Source of the DNA: Polaribacter sp.
GTDB lineage: Bacteria; Bacteroidota; Bacteroidia; Flavobacteriales; Flavobacteriaceae
DNA length: 64,000 bases
Direction of reading: 5' to 3'
Assembly (NCBI GenBank): GCA_018663625.1
Contig: JABJPX010000055.1
Span: 1 to 64,000, forward strand
Below the pieces are notes generated by a model that searched no databases, was not told the DNA's origin, and was given only the letters and a program-made list of their open reading frames with translations. Below are positions 16,625 to 24,537 of this stretch, piece by piece; position 1 is the stretch's first letter; the number at the start of each line of letters is the position of its first letter. A program made the translations under genes and the position numbers.

Positions 16625-17392
16625 ATGGAAATTTTACATGCAACCATTAAAGGAACCGGAAAACCATTGTTAATTTTACACGGGTATTTTGGAATGAGTG
16701 ACAATTGGAAAACACTTGGAAATCAGTTTTCAGAAAACTATGAAGTGCATTTAATTGATCAACGAAATCATGGACGTAGTTTTCATGATGCGGCTTTTAA
16801 TTATGCATTGTTGGTAGAAGATCTATACCGTTACATTCTTCACCATCAATTAGAAAAAGTCCACCTGTTGGGACACTCAATGGGCGGAAAAACAGCCATG
16901 CTATTTGCCGTTACGCATCCTCAAATGGTTGATAAATTATTGATTGCAGATATTTCCCCAAGAAAATACGAGCCGCATCACAATGCTATTTTAGCGGGAT
17001 TGAATTCGATTGATTTTTCAATACAAACCACGAGAGCTTTGGTGGATGCAAAATTGGCGGAACTCATTCCAGAAGTGGGTGTCCGACAATTTCTACTTAA
17101 AAATGTGTACTGGATTGAAAAAGGAAGATTGGCTTTTCGTTTTTACTTAAAATCATTGACGGAAAACAATGCCCATATTGGTGATGCCTTGCCAAATGGC
17201 ACTTCTTTTGCAGGGGAAACCTTATTTCTGAAGGGAGCAAAATCGGGATATATTACAGCCCAAGAGCTGCCAATTATAGATAGGTATTTCTCAAAAGCAA
17301 CTGTAGTTACTATTGCCAATGCTGGACATTGGTTGCATGCAGAAAATCCCAAAGATTTTTACAATGCGGTTGTTGGTTTTTTAGCACCCTAA
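16625..17392 (+). CDS. Alpha/beta-hydrolase (YbfF-like esterase family)
   Basis: A 255-residue alpha/beta hydrolase. HGYFGMSDNW forms the oxyanion-hole region, GHSMGG holds the nucleophile serine (about residue 89), and NAGHWLHAENP supplies the catalytic histidine. It resembles YbfF-type acyl esterases; the substrate is unknown. It follows pdxJ by 1 nt in an operon that ends at the hairpin at 17412-17443. A link to vitamin B6 metabolism is not evident. Confidence 0.88.
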   Translation: MEILHATIKGTGKPLLILHGYFGMSDNWKTLGNQFSENYEVHLIDQRNHGRSFHDAAFNYALLVEDLYRYILHHQLEKVHLLGHSMGGKTAMLFAVTHPQMVDKLLIADISPRKYEPHHNAILAGLNSIDFSIQTTRALVDAKLAELIPEVGVRQFLLKNVYWIEKGRLAFRFYLKSLTENNAHIGDALPNGTSFAGETLFLKGAKSGYITAQELPIIDRYFSKATVVTIANAGHWLHAENPKDFYNAVVGFLAP

Positions 17393-17411
17393 TCCACTTT
17401 GTCAAAAAAAT

Positions 17412-17443
17412 AAAAAACCCCAAGCATACGCCTGGGTTTTTTT
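17412..17443. terminator. Convergent bidirectional terminator
   Basis: A CCCA/TGGG-based stem with A and T runs on its flanks sits between the alpha/beta-hydrolase gene and the TonB-receptor gene and can serve both. Confidence 0.8.
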
Positions 17444-17463
17444 GAAATTGTTTTTGGAGCAGT

Positions 17464-19827
17464 TTAAAACGTTAGTGTTACTCCTACCAAAAAGTTTCGA
17501 GTGGCTTGTGGGTAATATCCAGCACCATCTACAGTTGTTATCTCTCCTGAGGTAGACCAATCATCTTCATAGGTATAATAGTAGCCTCTGTCTACATATT
17601 CTTTGTTGAAAACATTATTAATCAGTGCAGAGAACACGACCGATTTAAAAATAGTTTTTGATTTTAATGCATACACAATATTGATGTCTGAGGTAAAAAA
17701 ACTTTCTAAAACATCATTGGTTGAAATGGCACTACTAAAATTACTCATAAATTGTTTGCCAACATATTTTGACAATAGGGAGATTTGTAAATTCTCTCCC
17801 GGAGCATAGGTAAAAACATTTCCAATTACCACATCTGGCGAAAAAGATAAATCGGTATCTCCCAAAGCTTCGGGGGTATCTTCTCCATCTCTGGTGATAA
17901 AGTAGTCTTGGTTCTTATTGCTGCTAAAAGCAGCATTGGGACGAATGGAAAACGCATCGCTGAGGCGAATGTCTGCATCTATTTCTAAACCCAATCGATA
18001 GCTGCTTCCAGAAGTCGTTCTAATCGCTGCCCCAACATCATCTATAGCCCCTGTTAAAACCAATTGATTTTTATAATCCATATAATAGATGTTGGTATTC
18101 AATTTGATATTTTCACTTTTTGAACGCCAACCCAATTCGAAATCATGTAAGGTTTCTGGAGTATCAATTCCACTTTCAAAATCGTTTCTGTTTGGTTCTC
18201 TATTGGCTACGGCAAAGGACGTATAGAGGTTGTTGCGCTCATTGATTTTATAGGTAAATCCAAATTTCGGATTGAAAAAATAAAAAGAAGCATCCACATC
18301 AATCGACAGAATGTCCGACGTGATTCCCTGGGTTTGGTAGTTTACAAATCGTCCTTGTAGGTCTAAGTATCCAGAGAATTTGTCTGAAACTTGAAAGGTA
18401 GCTTTTGTAAATACAGAAAAGTCAGTTTTGGTGGCATCAGAAAAGTAGTAGCGATCTCGAATATTAGTGTTTTGCGCTAAATCTGCTCCCCAAATAACTT
18501 CGCCAAAATGATCTCCGCTGTAGTTTGAATAGGAAACTCCGGTAATAAAATTTAGCTTGTCTGTTTTGTAGTTGGCGTTGAAATTAAAGACATAAAAATC
18601 ATTTTCTAACCAACGTCTAACAATCACATCGCTGCCATCGACAATTAAATTATTAAAGTTTGCTGCATTTTCTTCCGCCTTATATTGCTCGAAAAAACCA
18701 GATCCTTTTGTATAGTTCAACCCAAGTGTTGTAGACCATTGGGCATTTAGTTTTTCATTCCAATGCAATTGATAGTGGTTTTGTTTGTAATCGTCCACCT
18801 CATTGTCATAGGTATATGGGTTTTGTCTACGGTCTTCTATTAATTCCTCTGCCGTTAAACCATACCATGCTTGGTATGTTTTTTCTTTACCACCAAAAGA
18901 AACTGCTTTTATCAGCGTGTTTTCATCGGTGTAACTGGCTTGTAAATAATAGGATTTTAAATCTGCAGAGGCTCTGTCTACATATCCATCGGATGCAATT
19001 GTTGACAAACGCCCCGCAATTTCGATACTTTGACCAAGTTCCGAATTATTTAGTTTTCCTGTACTGAACTTTAATGTGTTTTTTCGGGTATTAAAAGATC
19101 CAAAAGAATTGGAGATTTCTCCGTATGCATCTTCAGAAATAGCGTCTGTTAAAATATTTAAACTGGCACCAAAAGCTCCCGATCCATTGGTAGAGGTCCC
19201 AACACCACGTTGCAGTTGTAGGTTTTGAGTAGAAGAAGCAAAATCGCCTAAATTTACCCAAAAAGTTCCATGACTTTCCGCGTCGTTATAGGGAATTCCG
19301 TTTACGGTCACATTAATACGTTCTCCATTAGAACCCCGAACACTCATGTAGGTATAGCCAACACCTGCTCCTGCGTCTGAAGATGAAACGACAGAAGGCA
19401 TGTAGTTTAATAAAATTGGAATGTCTTGTCCCAAGTTTCGTTTTGCAATTTCTTTTTTTGATAAGTTAGAGAAGGTGACGGGAACCTCTGCATTTACGCG
19501 GACTGCTGAAACTAATACTTCTTCTAAAATATTTTCATCCTGAAATAATTCGACAGTAATATTTTCATTTTGAGTTATTTTTTGATCTAAATAACGCGTT
19601 TTAAAACCCAGATAGGATATGGCTACTTTGTAGGTTCCTTTGGGAATGTTTAATGAAAATTTCCCTTCAACATCGGTAGCTGTTCCTTGGTTTAAGGAAC
19701 GAATTTGAATGGTAGCTCCCGATAAAGGTTCTTGGTTCTTATCTAAAACTTTTCCAGACAATGTAACTCGTTGTGCATTGACAAGAATGCTAGTAAATAG
19801 GCATAAAAAAAAGATAACTTTTTTCAT
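17464..19827 (-). CDS. TonB-dependent receptor, probable thiamine uptake
   Basis: A 787-residue outer-membrane receptor. A signal peptide ends near VNAQ; a carboxypeptidase-regulatory-like domain (about 22-105) is followed by the plug (about 110-235) and a large beta barrel that ends in GVTLTF. It imports a ligand using TonB energy. A TPP riboswitch directly upstream shows that thiamine status controls it, so thiamine or a phosphate ester is the likely cargo, as described for riboswitch-controlled receptors of this phylum. It is transcribed alone and ends at the convergent terminator. Confidence 0.92.
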   Translation of the reverse strand: MKKVIFFLCLFTSILVNAQRVTLSGKVLDKNQEPLSGATIQIRSLNQGTATDVEGKFSLNIPKGTYKVAISYLGFKTRYLDQKITQNENITVELFQDENILEEVLVSAVRVNAEVPVTFSNLSKKEIAKRNLGQDIPILLNYMPSVVSSSDAGAGVGYTYMSVRGSNGERINVTVNGIPYNDAESHGTFWVNLGDFASSTQNLQLQRGVGTSTNGSGAFGASLNILTDAISEDAYGEISNSFGSFNTRKNTLKFSTGKLNNSELGQSIEIAGRLSTIASDGYVDRASADLKSYYLQASYTDENTLIKAVSFGGKEKTYQAWYGLTAEELIEDRRQNPYTYDNEVDDYKQNHYQLHWNEKLNAQWSTTLGLNYTKGSGFFEQYKAEENAANFNNLIVDGSDVIVRRWLENDFYVFNFNANYKTDKLNFITGVSYSNYSGDHFGEVIWGADLAQNTNIRDRYYFSDATKTDFSVFTKATFQVSDKFSGYLDLQGRFVNYQTQGITSDILSIDVDASFYFFNPKFGFTYKINERNNLYTSFAVANREPNRNDFESGIDTPETLHDFELGWRSKSENIKLNTNIYYMDYKNQLVLTGAIDDVGAAIRTTSGSSYRLGLEIDADIRLSDAFSIRPNAAFSSNKNQDYFITRDGEDTPEALGDTDLSFSPDVVIGNVFTYAPGENLQISLLSKYVGKQFMSNFSSAISTNDVLESFFTSDINIVYALKSKTIFKSVVFSALINNVFNKEYVDRGYYYTYEDDWSTSGEITTVDGAGYYPQATRNFLVGVTLTF

Positions 19828-19858
19828 TTTAAAAATTTTAAAACGAATAAAAAGAGGG

Positions 19859-19888
19859 AATTATTCTTGTAATTAGTATTGAATAATT
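19859..19888 (-). promoter_or_regulatory. Possible expression-platform hairpin of the TPP leader
   Basis: Perfect 8-bp inverted repeat AATTATTC/GAATAATT with a 14-nt loop, read on the minus strand, followed by CCCTCTTTTT. It lies between the aptamer and the receptor start and could act as a weak terminator when the aptamer binds TPP. The low stem stability leaves this uncertain. Confidence 0.35.
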
Positions 19889-19958
19889 AATTTTTGTGTG
19901 CAGTAAATGCTTCACATTTGTATTTCCGAAAAGACAATAACGCCTTCTTCGAATTTAC

Positions 19959-20034
19959 GTTTCCTAAACAGCATTACCTGTTCTAGGTTCAATGGGTATG
20001 ATCTCAGCCGATTAAAGCACCCCTTTATGAGAAC
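19959..20034 (-). ncRNA. TPP (THI-box) riboswitch
   Basis: The minus strand reads GGGGTGC, then GGCTGAGATCATACCC, GAACCTAGAACAGGTAATGC and TTAGGAAAC, in the order and spacing of the TPP aptamer (P2, J2-3 with CTGAGA, P4-P5). A -7 octamer (TAATTTTG, 20039-20046) predicts transcription starting almost exactly at the first aptamer base. The leader then runs about 130 nt past the aptamer to the receptor ATG. Binding of TPP should lower receptor expression. Confidence 0.95.
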
Positions 20035-20038
20035 ATTG

Positions 20039-20046
20039 CAAAATTA
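20039..20046 (-). promoter_or_regulatory. -7 element for the TPP riboswitch transcript
   Basis: Minus-strand TAATTTTG matches TAnnTTTG and ends 4 nt before the aptamer, so the receptor transcript starts with the riboswitch. Confidence 0.6.
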
Positions 20047-20086
20047 AGATGGTTTTTTTAAATGAGAAACTAAAAAAAGCTTTTTT

Positions 20087-20491
20087 TTAATCGAGTCCCG
20101 GTTTTTTACGCAGTGTTTTTTTTATAGAGGTTCTTTGTTTGGTTTCAGTACGTCTTCGCACCGATGCTCTGCTTGGTTTAGTAGGCCTTCTTTTTTTAGG
20201 ACGAACAAGTCCATCTGTGATTAATTGCAAAAATTTTTGAATCGAAATTTCTTTGTTTCGGTGTTGTGACCTCGTTTCTTCACAAGATAAAATAAGGCGA
20301 TTTTCTTTGGTGAGTCTTGTGGCTAACTTCTGTTCTAGGAGGTGTTTTTCATTTTCAGACAATGCGGTAGAGTTCTCTAAATCGAAGACCAATTCAATCC
20401 GGGAAGATACTTTGTTTACATGCTGACCTCCAGCCCCAGAGCTTCTCGTTGCTTTAAAGTGTAATTCTTTGAGGATGTTTTCTTTGTTCAT
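20087..20491 (-). CDS. arfB: Alternative ribosome-rescue factor ArfB (YaeJ)
   Basis: A 134-residue peptidyl-tRNA hydrolase that frees stalled ribosomes. The catalytic GGQ lies at about residues 20-22 (SSGAGGQHVNKV) and the C-terminal tail is highly basic (RPTKPSRASVRRRTETKQR), which enters the empty mRNA channel. It lacks the codon-recognition domains of a normal release factor. It follows the NadR-like kinase gene by 65 nt on the same strand and is upstream of the TPP leader. Confidence 0.93.
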   Translation of the reverse strand: MNKENILKELHFKATRSSGAGGQHVNKVSSRIELVFDLENSTALSENEKHLLEQKLATRLTKENRLILSCEETRSQHRNKEISIQKFLQLITDGLVRPKKRRPTKPSRASVRRRTETKQRTSIKKTLRKKPGLD

Positions 20492-20556
20492 ATGTCTACA
20501 ATTTAACGCAACGCATTCGAAACCCTAAAAAAAACCTGCTTAAACAGTTTGTGTTT

Positions 20557-21186
20557 TTATTTTTGAGCGGAATTTTTTAGTTCTCCTTCAGACAATGATT
20601 CAGAAAAAGAGAATAAATGTTCTTTTTGAAGGATGATTTTATCGATCGCAAGGGTTGCTTCTTTTAAACGGGTTTCTTTGTTACCTTTTAATAAGATGTA
20701 ATTTTTGTGATGCTTTTTTAAGGCGTTTTCAAAAGCGGTAAACATCTCTAAACGCAGTCCAGGTCGATCTCTTAAATCATCTTCTTCCCAGGGGGTATCT
20801 ACATAGGTAAGTAGGTACAAGTCATAGTTGTTTTCTTCAGAGGCTTTGTTGAGTTTTTCGTCTACAAAGCCACCATAATACTCCTCAGAATAGACTTTGG
20901 TTTCTAACAAATCGGTATCGCAAATTAGCACCTTATCGGCCCTTTTTGCCAACCTGTTTTCTAATCGCATTTGCCCGATTGCAATCGGTACTAAGTCAGA
21001 AACCTCACAGGTTTTTCGTTCGTTATTCCATTTTTTTTGCAAATATTCTCTTGCAAATTCGGGGGTCCAAACGGTATTGTAATGGCGTGCTAGCTGTTTG
21101 GAAAGAGTTGTTTTTCCGGTAGATTCTGGGCCAAATAAAACAACTTTTACTAAGTTGATTGGGTCTTGTTTAAGTTCTTTTTCCAT
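20557..21186 (-). CDS. NadR-like nucleoside/vitamin kinase (AAA family)
   Basis: A 209-residue P-loop protein with Walker A FGPESTGKTT (18-27), a TPEFAREYL segment and the CDTDLLETKVYSEEYYG strand. These resemble the ribosylnicotinamide kinase domain of NadR, but the HTH and adenylyltransferase domains are absent. I use the ATG at 21186, as the sequence before it in the same frame has no conserved features. It overlaps the PnuC gene by 37 nt, suggesting coupled uptake and phosphorylation. NadR-like kinases normally act on nicotinamide riboside; thiamine is also possible given the neighbouring TPP-controlled receptor. Confidence 0.85.
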   Translation of the reverse strand: MEKELKQDPINLVKVVLFGPESTGKTTLSKQLARHYNTVWTPEFAREYLQKKWNNERKTCEVSDLVPIAIGQMRLENRLAKRADKVLICDTDLLETKVYSEEYYGGFVDEKLNKASEENNYDLYLLTYVDTPWEEDDLRDRPGLRLEMFTAFENALKKHHKNYILLKGNKETRLKEATLAIDKIILQKEHLFSFSESLSEGELKNSAQK

Positions 21187-21779
21187 GCGTAATAGCCAAA
21201 AATGGCAATAAATGTAAATCCTAAGTATTGAAAACTTGTAAATGTAAATCCTTTGTAAAAATATAATGGAATTGAGATAATGTCTCCCACAATCCAAAAC
21301 AGCCAATTTTCAATTTTCCGTTTTGCCATTAACCACATTCCTACAAAGAAAATGGCAGTGGTTATGGTGTCTACATAGGCAACCCAGTTGGTCCATTTGT
21401 TAAAAGCGGTGTATACTATGTACACAAAGAGTAGGGTGGCAATAAATATAAAGAGAGAAATCTTTTTCTCTTTGATGGTGGTTCTTGAAATTTTAGTGAC
21501 TGGGATGTTGTCCACCTTTCGGGTCCATAAATACCAACCATACACACTCATGACAAAATAGTAACCGTTAATCATCATATCACCTAAAAGTTCCCATTGA
21601 ACCAAAAGGTATACAAAAATAGCAGTACTGATCATTCCGGTTGGGAATACCCAGATGTTGTTTTTTTTCGAGCACCAAACCGATAAGAATCCAAAGACAA
21701 CGGCAATAACTTCTAAAGCAGTCTCTGTTGTAGAGTATGTTTTGTATTGAGCGAAAAAGAAGTCAAAAGTTTCTGACAT
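21150..21779 (-). CDS. PnuC-family vitamin transporter
   Basis: A 209-residue inner-membrane protein with about seven hydrophobic segments and the PnuC signature around residue 80 (SVYGWYLWTRK), plus a terminal YYAWKKN stretch. PnuC proteins carry nicotinamide riboside and the PnuT branch carries thiamine by facilitated diffusion; phosphorylation inside the cell traps the cargo. Its overlap with the NadR-like kinase gene fits that scheme. The TPP-controlled receptor 1.3 kb downstream makes thiamine a real alternative to nicotinamide riboside. Confidence 0.88.
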   Translation of the reverse strand: MSETFDFFFAQYKTYSTTETALEVIAVVFGFLSVWCSKKNNIWVFPTGMISTAIFVYLLVQWELLGDMMINGYYFVMSVYGWYLWTRKVDNIPVTKISRTTIKEKKISLFIFIATLLFVYIVYTAFNKWTNWVAYVDTITTAIFFVGMWLMAKRKIENWLFWIVGDIISIPLYFYKGFTFTSFQYLGFTFIAIFGYYAWKKNLNKTQST

Positions 21780-21807
21780 GGTTGTTTTTATACTGATTTT
21801 TGAAAAG

Positions 21808-21834
21808 CAAAAGTAAGAAGTTCTTGCGGAACTT
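21808..21834 (-). promoter_or_regulatory. pnuC promoter with palindromic candidate operator
   Basis: A minus-strand TACTTTTG octamer (21808-21815) fits the -7 consensus. Right behind it, between where -7 and -33 would be, is AAGTTC-TTGCG-GAACTT (21818-21834), a perfect 6-bp inverted repeat. A repressor bound there would block the promoter. No regulator gene is adjacent. Confidence 0.4.
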
Positions 21835-21901
21835 TAGGTTCTTTTTTTAGCAGATGGAACGGAGATTATATAATGTAGGAAGTATATTTTCTATGATTTT
21901 T

Positions 21902-22528
21902 TTAATAAGCGAATACACATGTAAAATCTTCAAATTCTAAAAATTCAATTTGATATGTTTTTGTGGTTCCATCAAAACGAATTTCTCCTGTTGTTTTTTT
22001 GTTTTCAAATTTAAAGTCTTCTATATGAATGTGATGTAAAAATAAAAGTTTTTTCTTCCCATATATCTTATACAAACTTTCTTTGGCACCCCAAACAATG
22101 GTGAGTTTGCGAATTAAAGCTGCTGCATTTGCGATCGTTTTGTATTCTTCTAAGGAGGTAAATTTATGAGCGATTTTTAAAATCTTTTCTCGTTGTTTTT
22201 CAATATCAATCCCAACGGGGAGATTGTCAGAGAGAATTATTCCTGTAAATGTAAATGAGTGGGTGATAGAAATAAACTTTCCATCTTTTAAATGTGGTTT
22301 TCCAAAGGCATCATAAATGATATCAAAATCAGTATATCCAATTTCCTTTAATAAATGTCGGATGCTTAAAAATCCTTTTTGATGCAATTCAGATTTCATT
22401 GATTGCAAGCGAGTTGAACTATTTTCTGACAAGGAGATTCCTTTCTTTAGTTCTGAAATCGATTCTTCAATCTTCCAAATCAGGACTTTAGTTGTTTTAT
22501 TTACTGTTAATGTTTTAAAAAGAGCCAT
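21902..22528 (-). CDS. 4'-phosphopantetheinyl transferase superfamily protein
   Basis: A 208-residue Sfp/AcpS-type protein that would attach 4'-phosphopantetheine to a carrier protein. The magnesium-binding pair is present in VGIDIE (Asp108 and Glu110), and WGAKESLYK (Lys149, Glu150) is the second signature. No carrier-protein or synthase gene is nearby. It diverges from ahcY across 62 nt. A PnuC gene follows 122 nt downstream with its own promoter. Confidence 0.9.
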   Translation of the reverse strand: MALFKTLTVNKTTKVLIWKIEESISELKKGISLSENSSTRLQSMKSELHQKGFLSIRHLLKEIGYTDFDIIYDAFGKPHLKDGKFISITHSFTFTGIILSDNLPVGIDIEKQREKILKIAHKFTSLEEYKTIANAAALIRKLTIVWGAKESLYKIYGKKKLLFLHHIHIEDFKFENKKTTGEIRFDGTTKTYQIEFLEFEDFTCVFAY

Positions 22529-22548
22529 ATTTTTTAAAATGGATGTTG

Positions 22549-22556
22549 TAACTTTG
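22549..22556 (+). promoter_or_regulatory. -7 element of the ahcY promoter
   Basis: TAACTTTG fits TAnnTTTG and lies 34 nt before the ahcY ATG. It sits in the 62-nt gap between the divergent genes. Confidence 0.5.
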
Positions 22557-22590
22557 CGCCTTAAAAATTAGAATATAAATATACAAAAAT

Positions 22591-23898
22591 ATGAGTGCAA
22601 CTAAAGCGTACTTACCATTCAAAGTTAAGGATATTTCTTTAGCAGATTGGGGAAGAAAAGAAATGGATTTGGCAGAAGCAGAAATGCCAGGATTAATGAG
22701 TTTAAGAGAAGAGTATGGAGATGCCCAACCTTTAAAAGGTGCAAGAATTGCAGGGTGTTTACACATGACGATTCAAACAGCGATTTTAATTGAAACCTTA
22801 CAAGCTTTAGGGGCGGAAGTTACTTGGAGTTCTTGTAATATTTTCTCTACACAAGATCAAGCTGCTGCTGCAATTGCTGCAACAGGAACACCGGTGTATG
22901 CTTGGAAAGGGATGAATGAGGAAGAATTTGACTGGTGTATTGAGCAAACCTTGTTTTTTGGTGAAGACAAAAAACCATTGAATATGATTTTAGATGATGG
23001 TGGAGATTTAACCAACATGGTCTTGGATCGTTTTCCAGAATTGGCGGAAGGGATTAATGGGCTTTCTGAAGAAACGACTACGGGAGTTCACAGATTGTAC
23101 GAACGTGTTAAAAACGGAACGTTGCCAATGCCTGCAATTAATATTAATGACTCGGTTACAAAATCGAAATTTGACAACAAATATGGTTGTAAAGAATCTG
23201 CAGTAGATGCCATTCGTAGAGCAACCGATATTATGTTGGCAGGAAAAAGGGTTACGGTATGTGGATATGGTGATGTAGGTAAAGGTACTGCGGCTTCTTT
23301 TAAAGGTGCTGGTTCTATTGTTACCGTTACAGAAATCGATCCTATTTGTGCGTTACAAGCTGCAATGGACGGTTTTGAAGTAAAGAGATTAGAAACAGTT
23401 GTTGGGAATTCTGATATTATTATTACTACCACTGGAAACAAAGATATTGTTCGTGGAGAACATTTTGAAGCAATGAAAGACAAAGTAATCGTTGCCAATA
23501 TTGGTCATTTTGACAATGAAATTGACGTTCCTTATTTGAACTCAAATAGCGAGAAAGTTGAAATCAAACCTCAAGTTGATAAATACAATATTAACGGAAA
23601 AGATATTATTTTGTTAGCAGAAGGGCGTTTGGTAAATTTAGGATGTGCTACGGGACACCCTAGTTTTGTAATGTCAAATTCATTTACCAACCAAACATTG
23701 GCACAGATAGAACTTTGGAACAACGCAAAAGCATATAAGAACGAAGTGTATATGTTACCAAAACATTTGGATGAAAAAGTAGCGTTTTTACACTTGGCAA
23801 AAATTGGTGTAGAGTTGACAGAATTGCGTCAAGATCAAGCGGAATATATTGGAGTTACTCAAGCAGGACCTTATAAGCCAGAACACTATAGATACTAG
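22591..23898 (+). CDS. ahcY: Adenosylhomocysteinase
   Basis: A 435-residue enzyme that splits S-adenosylhomocysteine to adenosine and homocysteine, keeping SAM methylation running. Conserved parts are the [15 protein letters not shown] substrate loop, the NAD-binding CGYGDVGKG, and the C-terminal [10 protein letters not shown], whose lysine and tyrosine reach across the dimer. It is a single-gene unit with a -7 element upstream and a strong hairpin 49 nt after the stop. Confidence 0.97.
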   Translation: MSATKAYLPFKVKDISLADWGRKEMDLAEAEMPGLMSLREEYGDAQPLKGARIAGCLHMTIQTAILIETLQALGAEVTWSSCNIFSTQDQAAAAIAATGTPVYAWKGMNEEEFDWCIEQTLFFGEDKKPLNMILDDGGDLTNMVLDRFPELAEGINGLSEETTTGVHRLYERVKNGTLPMPAININDSVTKSKFDNKYGCKESAVDAIRRATDIMLAGKRVTVCGYGDVGKGTAASFKGAGSIVTVTEIDPICALQAAMDGFEVKRLETVVGNSDIIITTTGNKDIVRGEHFEAMKDKVIVANIGHFDNEIDVPYLNSNSEKVEIKPQVDKYNINGKDIILLAEGRLVNLGCATGHPSFVMSNSFTNQTLAQIELWNNAKAYKNEVYMLPKHLDEKVAFLHLAKIGVELTELRQDQAEYIGVTQAGPYKPEHYRY

Positions 23899-23946
23899 GA
23901 ATTTATTTTTTATAATTTTGTTTTAGAAGATTACCAATCTACTACT

Positions 23947-23982
23947 AAAAAACCCTTACAAATTCATTGTAAGGGTTTTTTT
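23947..23982 (+). terminator. Intrinsic terminator of ahcY
   Basis: CCCTTACAA/TTGTAAGGG stem with a 5-nt loop, flanked by A-runs and ending in seven T. It stands 49 nt after the ahcY stop. Confidence 0.9.
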
Positions 23983-24016
23983 ATCTTTTTAGAAGCCTAT
24001 TCAGTGCCTTTAAAAG

Positions 24017-24529
24017 ATGACTCAATTTTTACTATCTTACCTAAAAATAGAACACGACATGCAAAAACGAAAGATGATCGCTCTAGAAACTAGTTTGAAA
24101 CGCTTAGAAAGTTACATTCCAAATCTTGAACATCGAAATCCGAAGATTTCAAAAGCAAATGTTGCTTGGCAGTTAGATCATAGTTTAAAAGTATTCAATG
24201 GAGTTGCATCCGTCTTACAGGAATCAGATCCAAATCTCTATGTGGATAATTTCACCTTTATGGGAAAGATACTCTTACAACTAAATTTTATTCCAAGAGG
24301 AAAAGCAAGAGTGCCTAAATATTTAGCCTCTCCAGAAATCATATTAAAAGAAGCTCTTTTGGAACAACTAGCACTTGCAAAAGCGCATATTCTTGCAATT
24401 GAAAAGTTAGATAAAAATGCTTTTTTCAAACACCCACTATTTGGCAATGTAAATAAAACCAGAGCATTACGTTTCCTAATGGTACATACCCACCATCATT
24501 TGAAAATTGTAAGGGCTATTTTGAAATAA
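24017..24529 (+). CDS. DinB-like (DUF1569 type) protein
   Basis: A 170-residue helical protein. The QLDHSLKVF stretch (about 53-60) and the C-terminal HTHHHLKIVRAI match the His ligands of DinB-like four-helix bundles, which bind a metal and often transfer thiols or act as stress hydrolases. The exact function is unknown. An internal ATG 15 codons in is a possible alternative start. It converges with ppc at 8 nt. Confidence 0.65.
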   Translation: MTQFLLSYLKIEHDMQKRKMIALETSLKRLESYIPNLEHRNPKISKANVAWQLDHSLKVFNGVASVLQESDPNLYVDNFTFMGKILLQLNFIPRGKARVPKYLASPEIILKEALLEQLALAKAHILAIEKLDKNAFFKHPLFGNVNKTRALRFLMVHTHHHLKIVRAILK

Positions 24530-24537
24530 GTGATTTT

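Noticed and set aside
22562-22590. Possible SAH riboswitch before ahcY
   Set aside because: The leader between the -7 element and ATG is only about 30 nt, too short for any known aptamer.
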